35,981 bases of DNA from DSNY01 sp037446035. Its GTDB lineage: Bacteria; Pseudomonadota; Gammaproteobacteria; Burkholderiales; Burkholderiaceae_F. Shown in pieces: positions 9,996 through 17,805 of the stretch; position 1 is the first letter of the stretch, and each line of letters opens with the position of its first letter. A model generated the notes under the pieces. The model was not told where the DNA came from and did not search any database. It saw only the letters and a program-made list of their open reading frames with translations. A program made the position numbers and the translations under genes. The DNA is taken from positions 1-35,981 of the forward strand of contig JBBIJJ010000013.1 of NCBI GenBank assembly GCA_037446035.1, in the 5' to 3' direction.

Positions 9996-10014
9996 GCCGC
10001 TGCGGCGCGGCTGG

Positions 10015-11322
10015 CTAGCCGAGATACGGATTGACGACGCGCTCGAACACGCCGTAGGGGCGGTTCAGCACCATCGCCTGAGCTTCGCCCGAAGGCGCGG
10101 TCTTCAGCCGGCGGACGATGACGAAGCTGCGCATGTCGACGACGACGACTTCGTCGGCCTTGCGGTTGTTGATGTAAGCCTTGGCCGAATCGGGCGTGAA
10201 GGCGACGTGCCCCATATGCCCGCCGCCGCCAGCGTTGATCGTGGCCACGAGCCTCAGCGAGGCCAGATCGAGCACCGGAACGACGCTGTCGTTGTACTGC
10301 GTGATCAGCGCGTAGCGGCCGTCGGGCGACAGATAGGCGTGGCCGAGCCCGCGTGCGGGTGCGGCGATCGTCGTCAGCCGGCGCCGGTCGGCGCGCGCGT
10401 AAACCTCGCAGGTAATGCCCTCCAGCGCCGCGCCGGTGCCGCGGTTGACGACGAGGAAGCGTTCGCCGTCGTTGGTGAAGTGACCATGATGGCCTTCGAT
10501 GAAGGCGTCGTTGAACGACTCGCGGTCGTGCCGCGACAGGCTGATCGGAGCGGCCGCGCGCGGGGCTGCCGCATTGGCGGCGTCGACCACGACGATTTGC
10601 GGCCGGCTGTTGACGGTCTTCGGTTCGTTGGCTTCGATCGTGACCCACAGCTCGCGCTTGAACCAGTCGAAGTAGTGCGGGTTGCCGGTGGTCGCCAGCG
10701 TGGACGCGATCGCCAGCTTGTCGCGGTCGATCAGCACGATCTGGTTGTCCGCGTAGTTGCCGACGGCGTACAGCTTGCTGTCCGGAGACCAGGCGCCGTG
10801 CATCGAAAAGTCGCCGCTGTGGCCGGTGTTGCCCACCGGAAGCTCGACGTTGCCGACGATGCGCCCGGCGGCCGGGTCGATGAACGCGATGCGGATGCGA
10901 TTGGCGTCCAGCGCCGAGTGATTGACCGCGATCAGCTTGCCGTCCGGTGACAGCACCGGGTGCTTGGGCCGGTTGCCGGTGTCGATGTCGCCCAGCTTGG
11001 TCAACGCGCGCGCGTCGATGACGGTCACCGTGCGCTGGCCCGGCGCGTTGTTGGCGACGTACAGGCGCGCCACGTCCGCGCTCAGGCACGCCAGCGTGCC
11101 GCCGCGCCCGCCGGTTTCGATCGTTCGGACCACCGTGTCGGCGGCCGTATCGATGACCGCGACCATGCCGTCGCCGCGCAGTGCGAACACGTACGCCGCT
11201 GCCGCGGCTCCGCTCTGCGCCTCGGCCAGCGGCGCCACGCCGGCGGCCACCGCCGAAAAGCCGGCAAGCTTGAGAAACTCTCGGCGCGAGCCGAGATCGA
11301 TGGTGGCGCGTTCGCGCGGCAT
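10015..11322 (-). CDS. Tat-exported YncE/YVTN-like beta-propeller with a repeated histidine pattern
   Basis: The start at 11322 (AAGGAGGGG ribosome binding site) gives 435 residues. A longer frame from 11418 is not supported. SRREFLKLAGF (12-22) is a Tat signal, so the protein is exported folded, as cofactor proteins often are. The mature part is seven or eight propeller blades with SPDGK-like turns (LSPDGKLIAV, WSPDSKLYAV, FTNDGERFLV, LSPDGRYALI, FTPDSAKAYI). In six blades a histidine stands four residues before the S/T-P-D turn or its equivalent: His121, 175, 216, 279, 328 and 372. Relatives include YncE and haem d1-type propellers. No catalytic function can be assigned. It is the first gene of the operon with the CobW GTPase, cytochrome and FCSD flavoprotein. 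Confidence 0.85.
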   Translation of the reverse strand: MPRERATIDLGSRREFLKLAGFSAVAAGVAPLAEAQSGAAAAAYVFALRGDGMVAVIDTAADTVVRTIETGGRGGTLACLSADVARLYVANNAPGQRTVTVIDARALTKLGDIDTGNRPKHPVLSPDGKLIAVNHSALDANRIRIAFIDPAAGRIVGNVELPVGNTGHSGDFSMHGAWSPDSKLYAVGNYADNQIVLIDRDKLAIASTLATTGNPHYFDWFKRELWVTIEANEPKTVNSRPQIVVVDAANAAAPRAAAPISLSRHDRESFNDAFIEGHHGHFTNDGERFLVVNRGTGAALEGITCEVYARADRRRLTTIAAPARGLGHAYLSPDGRYALITQYNDSVVPVLDLASLRLVATINAGGGGHMGHVAFTPDSAKAYINNRKADEVVVVDMRSFVIVRRLKTAPSGEAQAMVLNRPYGVFERVVNPYLG

Positions 11323-11457
11323 GGGTTCCCCTCCTTGTACCGATTCGTCTTGCGCCGCCTGCGGCTCAGCGCTGGCATGGACGCCGTTTTTTTCATGCTG
11401 CGATCGGCGGGCTGCCACCGCAATACTCCAAAAGGGGGGGCGCCTCGCTCAGCCGCT

Positions 11458-12042
11458 TCAGCGGTCTTGCCGACGATCGCGAAACGCGATCGTGCTGGCG
11501 TTGTGCGGATGCAGCCCGGCCTTGTCGGCGTAGTAGGCGCGCAGACGGGCGAGGTCGCGCTCCATGTCGCCGCTCATTCGCACGAACTCGCGCACGCCGA
11601 TCGCGCGGCGCGCGTAGTCGATGTAGGCCAATCCGACCGGCACGTCCAGGCGCAGCGCCAGGTGATAGAAACCCGAGCGCAGATGGTCCTGGCGCCTGCG
11701 CGTGCCTTCCGGCGACAGCCCCAGCCAGCACCACTCCTCGGCTTGCATCAGGTCGGCGAGCGCGCCGACCGCTCCGCTCGCCTGATGGCGATCGACCGGG
11801 CGCCCGCCCCAGGCCCGCAGCAGCGGGCCCAGCGTCGCACCGGTGAGGCCGCGAAACAGGCTCTCCTTGCCGACCCAGCGAATCGGCAGCGCGACCGTCC
11901 ACTTGGCGAGCAGGCCGATCACGAAGTCCCAGTTCGACGTGTGCGGATACACGATCAAAATGCCCTTCGGTCCAGGCAGTCCGTCGAACTCGACGCGCCA
12001 GCCGAACACAGCGAGCAGCGCGCGCGCCAGCCGCGATCCCAT
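11458..12042 (-). CDS. PlsC-like 1-acylglycerol-3-phosphate acyltransferase family protein
   Basis: This 194-residue protein has both hallmark motifs of the family: HTSNWD at 34-39 (HX4D catalytic motif) and SPEGTR at 110-115 (acceptor phosphate binding). It is short and lacks strong N-terminal membrane helices. That resembles the small PlsC-like proteins annotated as lysophospholipid acyltransferases or as members acting on other lipids. The true acyl acceptor is therefore uncertain. Its ATG overlaps the dut stop by one base (TGATG), so it is translationally coupled and last in the coaBC-dut operon. No strong terminator follows, only a short CCGC-TGAA-GCGG hairpin region. Confidence 0.87.
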   Translation of the reverse strand: MGSRLARALLAVFGWRVEFDGLPGPKGILIVYPHTSNWDFVIGLLAKWTVALPIRWVGKESLFRGLTGATLGPLLRAWGGRPVDRHQASGAVGALADLMQAEEWCWLGLSPEGTRRRQDHLRSGFYHLALRLDVPVGLAYIDYARRAIGVREFVRMSGDMERDLARLRAYYADKAGLHPHNASTIAFRDRRQDR

Positions 12043-12491
12043 CAGTGCTTGCCGGTACTGCCGAAGCCGCCCGCGCCGCGCGCGCTCGCCGTGAACTCGT
12101 CGACGACGTTCAACTGCACCTGCACGACCGGCAAGACGACCAGCTGCGCGATGCGCTCAAGCGGCTGGATCGTGAACGGCTCGCGCCCGCGGTTCCAGCA
12201 CGACACCATGATTTGACCCTGGTAATCGGAGTCGATCAGTCCGACCAGGTTGCCCAGCACGATGCCGTGCTTGTGCCCGAGCCCGGAGCGCGGCAACACA
12301 AGGGCCGCGTAGCCCGGATCGTCGAGGTGGATCGCGATTCCGGTGGGGACGAGCTGAGCGTCCCCAGGCGCCAACGCGAGCGGCGCATCGATGCAGGCGC
12401 GCAGATCCAGCCCCGCGGCGCCGGCGGTGGCGTAGTGCGGCAGTTGATCGCGCAGACGCGCGTCGAGCAGCTTGACGTCGAGTTTCATCAT
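12042..12491 (-). CDS. dut: deoxyuridine 5'-triphosphate nucleotidohydrolase (dUTPase)
   Basis: This is a 149-residue trimeric dUTPase that hydrolyses dUTP to dUMP and pyrophosphate. This keeps uracil out of DNA and feeds thymidylate synthesis. All five conserved motifs are present: AGAAGLDLRA, PRSGLGHKHGI, GLIDSDYQGQI (with the catalytic Asp and the Tyr of the uracil pocket), PLERIAQLVV and RGAGGFGSTGKH at the C-terminus. The start MMKLDVK at 12491 overlaps the upstream stop by ATGA. A frame beginning at 12599 lies inside the preceding gene and is ignored. It sits next to coaBC, the common dfp-dut pairing. Confidence 0.97.
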   Translation of the reverse strand: MMKLDVKLLDARLRDQLPHYATAGAAGLDLRACIDAPLALAPGDAQLVPTGIAIHLDDPGYAALVLPRSGLGHKHGIVLGNLVGLIDSDYQGQIMVSCWNRGREPFTIQPLERIAQLVVLPVVQVQLNVVDEFTASARGAGGFGSTGKH

Positions 12492-12934
12492 CGGTTGGAC
12501 TTGGGCTTCGCGGATGCGGCGGCGAGCGCGTCCTGCGGTCGCGGCGCGGACCGTGCGCGCGCGCGCACCGCTGCCATGAGTCGCCTGACCGGCCTCCACA
12601 ACAGGGCCACGGCAACGGCGAGCGCGACGATGCCGCCTTCGCCGAGCAGCGCGTTGGCCAGCGCGAGCGCGCCGACGATCAGCATCAAGAGCGAGCCGCT
12701 CGACAGCGGCAGCGCGGCGCGCGAGGCGCGCAGCCGTTGCACCGGCGCGCTCGCCGCGTCACGCGACAGCGGTTGCGCTGTCGCGATCGGCGCACCCTCG
12801 GAAGGCACCGCATGCGCGAGCGCTTGCGCTCGGCCCATGGCGGCCAACTGGCGACGCTCGAGGTCCTCGAGATAGGCGACGAAGTCGCCGTTCGGCGGCT
12901 CGCCCGGCGCGCGGCCTTCGCGGTCGGAGTTCAT
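12488..12934 (-). CDS. small membrane protein of unknown function between coaBC and dut
   Basis: The 148-residue protein overlaps its neighbours by ATGA at both ends, so it is certainly read as part of the coaBC-dut operon. Residues 1-75 are polar (FVAYLEDLERRQLAAMGRAQAL looks helical). Residues 79-97 and 100-113 form one helical hairpin or two short membrane segments. The C-terminus (118-148) is Arg/Lys/Ala-rich and should be cytoplasmic. I do not recognise a named family. Its only clue is the conserved-looking placement between coenzyme A synthesis and dUTPase genes. Confidence 0.75.
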   Translation of the reverse strand: MNSDREGRAPGEPPNGDFVAYLEDLERRQLAAMGRAQALAHAVPSEGAPIATAQPLSRDAASAPVQRLRASRAALPLSSGSLLMLIVGALALANALLGEGGIVALAVAVALLWRPVRRLMAAVRARARSAPRPQDALAAASAKPKSNR

Positions 12935-14124
12935 CCGCCAAGGCGTGCCGCGATTTCGGCGACGATGCGGCGCGCCTGCGTGAGCTTGTCGGCACGCGCC
13001 AGCGTCGTGACGCCCCGCGCGTCGACCAGGTGCAGCTCGTTGTCATCGGCGCCGAAGGCATCCTGCGCGCGGTTGGCGACGATCAGCGGCACGTTCTTGG
13101 CCTTGAGCTTGGCCTGCGCGTACTCGATGACGTGGTCGCTTTCGGCAGCGAAGCCGACGCAATACGGCGGCGACGGCAGCGCGGCGACCGCGGCCAGGAT
13201 GTCGGGGTTCGGCTCGAAGGCGAGCTGCGGCGGCCCCGCGCCTTTCTTCAGCTTGGTCGCGCTCGGCGCCTTGACGCGCCAGTCGGCCACCGCGGCCACG
13301 GCGATGAACACGTGCGCGTGATCGACGTACGCCATCACGTCGTCGTACATCTGCTGCGCGGTGCGCACATCGAGCCGGCGCACGCCGCGCGGGGTGGGCA
13401 GCGCCGTGGGGCCGGATACCAGCGTGACCTTGGCGCCGGCCTCGCGTGCGGCGCGCGCGAGCGCAAAACCCATCTTGCCCGACGACAGGTTGGTGATGCC
13501 GCGCACCGGGTCGACGGGCTCGAAGGTGGGGCCGGCGGTGATCAGCACGCGCTTGTCCTGCAGCAGTTTCGGCTGGAAGAACGCGATCAAGTCCTCCAGC
13601 AGCTCGTGCGGCTCGAGCATGCGGCCGGCACCGACTTCGCCGCAGGCCTGCTCGCCGCTGGCGGGGCCGAGCACGTGTACGCCGTCGGCGCGGATCTGCT
13701 GCACGTTGCGTTGTGTGACGGCGTTGCCCCACATCTGGACGTTCATCGCGGGTGCCACGAGAAGCGGGCACGCGCGCGCCACTGCCAGCGTGGACAACAG
13801 ATCGTCGGCCAGCCCATGGGCGAGCTTGGCGATGAAATCGGCCGAGGCCGGCGCCACGACGATCGCGTCCGCGTCGCGCGACAGATCGATGTGGGGCATC
13901 GCGTTGGCGACCGTTGCGCCGTCGGCGCCCCACGCGTCGGTGTATACCGGGCACCCGGACAGCGCCTGCATCGTCATCGCGGTAACGAACTGCTGCGCCG
14001 CGCGCGTCATCACGACCGTGACCTGCGCGCCCTCTTCCTGCGCACGGCGCACGAGCTCGCATACCTTGTACGCGGCGATGCCGCCGGTCATGCCCAGCAC
14101 GATTCGCCTGCCCTGCAGTTGCAT
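12931..14124 (-). CDS. coaBC: bifunctional phosphopantothenoylcysteine decarboxylase / phosphopantothenate-cysteine ligase
   Basis: The 397-residue fusion carries out two steps of coenzyme A synthesis. The N-terminal flavoprotein (CoaC) domain has GMTGGIAAYK (FMN site), the catalytic His78 in MPHIDLS, the PAMNVQMW motif and the substrate-lid Cys161 in ACGEVGAGRM. The C-terminal CoaB domain begins near 190 with LITAGPTFEPVDPVRGITNLSSGKMG. The start at 14124 (MQLQGRRIVLGMTGG) has GGGAG about 6 nt upstream. A longer frame from 14250 adds an unlikely 42-residue leader. It lies downstream of lspA and overlaps the next gene by ATGA. Confidence 0.96.
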   Translation of the reverse strand: MQLQGRRIVLGMTGGIAAYKVCELVRRAQEEGAQVTVVMTRAAQQFVTAMTMQALSGCPVYTDAWGADGATVANAMPHIDLSRDADAIVVAPASADFIAKLAHGLADDLLSTLAVARACPLLVAPAMNVQMWGNAVTQRNVQQIRADGVHVLGPASGEQACGEVGAGRMLEPHELLEDLIAFFQPKLLQDKRVLITAGPTFEPVDPVRGITNLSSGKMGFALARAAREAGAKVTLVSGPTALPTPRGVRRLDVRTAQQMYDDVMAYVDHAHVFIAVAAVADWRVKAPSATKLKKGAGPPQLAFEPNPDILAAVAALPSPPYCVGFAAESDHVIEYAQAKLKAKNVPLIVANRAQDAFGADDNELHLVDARGVTTLARADKLTQARRIVAEIAARLGG

Positions 14125-14178
14125 CGTCGCTCCCGCTCGCGCTATTCGGACTTCGTCATGCCCAACCGACCGATCGTC

Positions 14179-14199
14179 ATGGCGGCGCAGCGCCGCCAT
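14179..14199. repeat. 21-bp near-perfect inverted repeat between lspA and coaBC
   Basis: ATGGCGGCGC, one A, then GCGCCGCCAT. All ten positions pair; a real hairpin would use about 8 bp and a 5-nt loop. There is no T-tract, so it is not a classical terminator. It may slow or process the transcript between lspA and coaBC. Confidence 0.5.
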
Positions 14200-14259
14200 C
14201 TTCCCGCGCCCGGCACCCGGGGGGAAGGGTGTCTTCGCGGCGCCGCTCACCTGGCGCCG

Positions 14260-14760
14260 CTAGCGCGACTTTCGCACGCGCCGCAACTCGTCGAGTATCA
14301 GCAGCGCCGCCCCGCACACGATCGCGCTGTCGGCGATGTTGAACGCCGGCCAGTGCCAGCCGCGCCAGTGAAAGTCGAGGAAGTCGATCACGTGGCCGTG
14401 CAGCAGCCGATCGATCACGTTGCCGATCGCGCCGCCGAGAATCAGCGCGAGGGCCAGCGAAAAGAGCTTCTGCGTGCCGTGGCGCGCGAGCAGATACAGG
14501 ATGAACAACGAGGCGCCCACGCCGACCGCGACGAGGAAGTTGTGCTGCCAGCCCGACGCGGTCGCCAGGAACGAGAACGCGGCGCCCTTGTTGTACGTCA
14601 GCACGAGGTTGAAGAAGCCGGTGACCGGGCGTACGTCGCCGAAGTTGAATGTCTTCTCAATGGCGAACTTGCTCGCCTGATCGGCGGCGATCACGACGAA
14701 GGCCACCGCCAGCCAGGGCCAAAGTTTCTGCCACCACGACTTGGAGCTGCCCCACGCCAT
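14260..14760 (-). CDS. lspA: lipoprotein signal peptidase (signal peptidase II)
   Basis: The 166-residue integral membrane aspartyl protease removes signal peptides from diacylglyceryl-prolipoproteins. Four membrane segments are visible, at about 16-30, 75-92, 98-115 and 140-157. The catalytic aspartates are Asp117 (GNVIDRLLHGHVIDF) and Asp144 (FNIADSAI), and the conserved Asn of LTYNKGAAFS is present. The ATG directly follows the ileS stop codon (TAGATG), the classical ileS-lspA coupling. Confidence 0.97.
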   Translation of the reverse strand: MAWGSSKSWWQKLWPWLAVAFVVIAADQASKFAIEKTFNFGDVRPVTGFFNLVLTYNKGAAFSFLATASGWQHNFLVAVGVGASLFILYLLARHGTQKLFSLALALILGGAIGNVIDRLLHGHVIDFLDFHWRGWHWPAFNIADSAIVCGAALLILDELRRVRKSR

Positions 14761-17634
14761 CTACGCCGCCGCCCGCGGCTCGCCCGCGCCAAAGAGGTTC
14801 GCCACGCAGCGCCCGCACAGCGTCGGGTGCCCGCGGTCGCTGCCGACGTCCGCGCGCCAGTGCCAGCACCGCTCGCACTTGGCGTGCGCGCTCGGCGCCA
14901 CCGCGATCGACTCGGCATCGGGAGAGCCCGCGGCGTGCAGCGTCGCGCGGCTGACGAGCAGCACGAACTTCAGATCGTCGCCCAGCGTCGCGAGCAGCGC
15001 GTGCCGTTCGCCGTGCAGCGTCAGGTCAACTTCGGTCTGCAGCGACGAGCCGATCTTGCCCGCTTCGCGCAGCGCTTCGATGCGCTTGAGCACGTCGCTG
15101 CGGACCGCGCGCATCTGCGCCCACTTGGCGAGCAGCGCCTCGTGCCCCGGCACCGGCGGCAGCTCGTGATAGACGCTCGCGAAGATCGTTCCGCCCGCGC
15201 GCTCGCGTTCGGCCGGCGCGAACACCGCGTAGGCCTCCTCGGCGGTGAAGCTCAGGAACGGCGCCATTAGCCGCAGCAGGCTCGCAGTGATGTGCCACAG
15301 CGCGGTCTGCGCCGAGCGGCGCGCGCGCGAATCGGGCGCGGTCGTGTACAGGCGGTCCTTCAGGATGTCTAGATAGAACGCGCCCAGGTCCTCCGAGCAG
15401 AACGTCTGCAGCTTGGCGACGACCGGGTGGAACTCGTAGCGCTCGTAGCAGGCCAGCGCCTCGGCCTGCAGCTGCGCCGTCAGCGCGAGCGCGTAGCGGT
15501 CGATCTCCAGCAGTTCGGGCACCGGCACCGCCTGCCTGGCGACGTCGAAGTCGCTGGTGTTGGCGAGCAGAAAGCGCAGCGTGTTACGGATGCGGCGGTA
15601 GCTCTCGACGACGCGCTTTAGGATCTCGTCGCCGATCGACAGCTCGCCGGAGTAATCGGTCGAGGCGACCCACAGGCGGATGATCTCGGCGCCGAGCTTG
15701 TCGCTGACCTCTTGCGGGCGGATCACGTTGCCGAGCGACTTGCTCATCTTGCGGCCCTGCGGGTCGACCGTGAAGCCGTGCGTCAGCAGCCCCTTGTAGG
15801 GTGCGCGGCCGTCCAGCGCCGCACCCGTCAGCAGCGACGAGTGAAACCAGCCACGATGCTGGTCCGAGCCTTCCAGAAACAGATCGGCCGGATACGCGAG
15901 GACGTCCGCGTGCGTCCCGCGCATCACCGTGCGGTGGGTCGTTCCGGAATCGAACCAGACGTCGAGGATGTCGTTGCTCTTGTCGTACTGCGCGGCCTCA
16001 TCGGGCGGCAGGAAGTCTTCGACCCGCGCCGTCGACCAGGCTTCGACACCGCCGGCCTCGACCTTCTGCGCCGCGAGTTCGAGCAGCTCGAGCGTGCGCG
16101 GGTGCAGCTCGCCGGTCGCCTTGTGCAGGAAAAACGGCAGCGGCACGCCCCAGTTGCGCTGGCGCGAGATGCACCAGTCGGGCCGGTTGGCGATCATGCC
16201 GTGCAGCCGCGCCTTGCCCCAGTGCGGAAAGAACGCGGTCGCCTCGATCGCGCGCAGCGCGGTCTCGCGCAGCGTCTCGCCGACGGTTTCGCGCTGCATG
16301 ACCCCGCGCGTATCCGCGGTCGGTCCGTCCATCCGTACGAACCACTGCGAAGTCGCGCGGTAAACGAGCGGTGTCTTGTGGCGCCAGCAGTGCATGTAGC
16401 TGTGCGTGTCGGTCGACGCGTGCAGCAGGTGACCGGCGACGCGCAGGCTGTCCACGATCTTCGGATTCGCATCCCAGATCTTCATCCCGCCGAACAGCGG
16501 CAGATCGGCCGCATAGACGCCGTCGCCCTGCACGGGATTCAGGATCTCGTCGTTGCTCATGCCGTAGGCCTTGCACGAGTCGAAGTCCTCGATGCCGTAC
16601 GCTGGTGCGGAGTGCACGACACCGGTGCCTGCGCTCGACTCGACATAGGTGCCCAGGTAGACGGGGGAGAAGCGCTGGTAACCCGCGTGCAACTTCGCCA
16701 GCGGATGCACGAAGCGCACGCGTTCGAGCGCCGCCCCCGGCGCCTCGCCGACGATGCGGCCCTTCAACCCGTAGCGCTGCAGGCAGGACGCGACCAGCGC
16801 GCGCGCGAGAATCAACAAGCGATCGCCGCAGTCGAGCAGCGCGTACACGAACTCCGGATGGAAGTTCAGCGCCTGGTTGGCCGGGATCGTCCACGGCGTG
16901 GTGGTCCAGATCGACGTGAAGGTCGGTTTGCCCAGTGCGGCCGGCCCGAACGCCGCGGCGACCTTCGCTTCGTCTTCGGCCGCGAGCGGGAATGCGACGT
17001 CCACCACGGGCGTCGCCTTGTCGATGTATTCGACCTCGGCTTCGGCGAGCGCCGAATTGCAGTCGAAGCACCAGTTCACCGGCTTCAGCCCGCGGTAGAC
17101 GAAGCCGCGCTCGATCATGCGACCGAGCGCGCGGATCTCGTCGGCCTCGGTCCTGAAATTCATCGTCTTGTAGGGGTTGTCCCAGTCGCCGAGCACGCCG
17201 AGCCGCTTGAAGTCCTTCATCTGCAGCGCGATCTGCTCGGCGGCGAACGCGCGCGCGCGCGCCTGCACCTCGGCGCGCGGCAGGTTCTTGCCGTACTGCT
17301 TCTCGATGTGCACCTCGATCGGCATGCCGTGGCAGTCCCAGCCCGGCACGTAGACCCCGTCGAAGCCCGCGAGGATCTTCGACTTGTTGACCATGTCCTT
17401 CAGGATCTTGTTGACCGCCGTGCCGAGGTGGATCTCGCCGTTGGCGTACGGCGGCCCGTCGTGCAGAACGAACTTTGGCGCACCCTTGCGCGCGGCGCGG
17501 ATCGCCCGGTACACCTTGCGCTCGTCCCAGTCCTTGACCCATTGCGGTTCGCGCCGGGGCAGGTCGCCGCGCATCGGAAACGATGTGTCGGGCAGATTCA
17601 GCGGATACTTTCTGGTGTCGCCGGATTCGGCCAT
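14761..17634 (-). CDS. ileS: isoleucyl-tRNA synthetase
   Basis: The 957-residue class I synthetase charges tRNA-Ile and edits misactivated valine. The HIGH-type motif is in PYANGEIHLGTAVNK (HLGT at 69-72) and KMSKS is at 629-633 (GRKMSKSLGN). The CP1 editing domain lies between them. The WIG-type strand is WVKDWDE and the WCISRQR motif is present. A C-terminal zinc site has Cys920, 923, 940 and 943 (CERC...CGRC), as in bacterial-type IleRS. The ATG is preceded by GAGGGGA. It is followed with no gap by lspA. A 171-bp spacer carrying a repeat element separates it from ribF. Confidence 0.98.
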   Translation of the reverse strand: MAESGDTRKYPLNLPDTSFPMRGDLPRREPQWVKDWDERKVYRAIRAARKGAPKFVLHDGPPYANGEIHLGTAVNKILKDMVNKSKILAGFDGVYVPGWDCHGMPIEVHIEKQYGKNLPRAEVQARARAFAAEQIALQMKDFKRLGVLGDWDNPYKTMNFRTEADEIRALGRMIERGFVYRGLKPVNWCFDCNSALAEAEVEYIDKATPVVDVAFPLAAEDEAKVAAAFGPAALGKPTFTSIWTTTPWTIPANQALNFHPEFVYALLDCGDRLLILARALVASCLQRYGLKGRIVGEAPGAALERVRFVHPLAKLHAGYQRFSPVYLGTYVESSAGTGVVHSAPAYGIEDFDSCKAYGMSNDEILNPVQGDGVYAADLPLFGGMKIWDANPKIVDSLRVAGHLLHASTDTHSYMHCWRHKTPLVYRATSQWFVRMDGPTADTRGVMQRETVGETLRETALRAIEATAFFPHWGKARLHGMIANRPDWCISRQRNWGVPLPFFLHKATGELHPRTLELLELAAQKVEAGGVEAWSTARVEDFLPPDEAAQYDKSNDILDVWFDSGTTHRTVMRGTHADVLAYPADLFLEGSDQHRGWFHSSLLTGAALDGRAPYKGLLTHGFTVDPQGRKMSKSLGNVIRPQEVSDKLGAEIIRLWVASTDYSGELSIGDEILKRVVESYRRIRNTLRFLLANTSDFDVARQAVPVPELLEIDRYALALTAQLQAEALACYERYEFHPVVAKLQTFCSEDLGAFYLDILKDRLYTTAPDSRARRSAQTALWHITASLLRLMAPFLSFTAEEAYAVFAPAERERAGGTIFASVYHELPPVPGHEALLAKWAQMRAVRSDVLKRIEALREAGKIGSSLQTEVDLTLHGERHALLATLGDDLKFVLLVSRATLHAAGSPDAESIAVAPSAHAKCERCWHWRADVGSDRGHPTLCGRCVANLFGAGEPRAAA

Positions 17635-17649
17635 CGTTCGGTCCCCTCG

Positions 17650-17787
17650 GACTCTTCGAGTCAGAAGTCGCGAATCTTTCTACTGCGCGGGCCGATCTTG
17701 CGCCTGCGCTGCTCGCCGTACAAAGCCGTACGCGTCCGCTGCTCGGCGCAACCTCGGCCCGCTCGCGACGAAATCTTCACGACTTCT
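17650..17787. repeat. MITE-like repeat element, copy B, between ribF and ileS
   Basis: A hairpin GACTC-TTC-GAGTC (17650-17662) is followed at once by AGAAGTCGCGAATCTTTC (17663-17680). The far end, GAAATCTTCACGACTTCT (17770-17787), is its inverted partner with 15 of 18 positions matching. The element is 125 bp between the outer ends of these repeats. Its right-hand 32 bases match copy A (28960-28991, opposite strand) at 28 of 32 positions, including a perfect 15-nt core GGCCCGCTCGCGACG at 17756-17770. Its left 26 bases match copy A at 21 of 26, with every difference a transition. It has no coding capacity. Confidence 0.75.
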
Positions 17788-17805
17788 GCTTGATGCAATG
17801 GGTGG

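Noticed and set aside
11401..11445. Run of seven G and hairpin before the propeller gene as a terminator of the acyltransferase operon
   Set aside because: The stem is only 4 bp and there is no proper T-tract in the right position.
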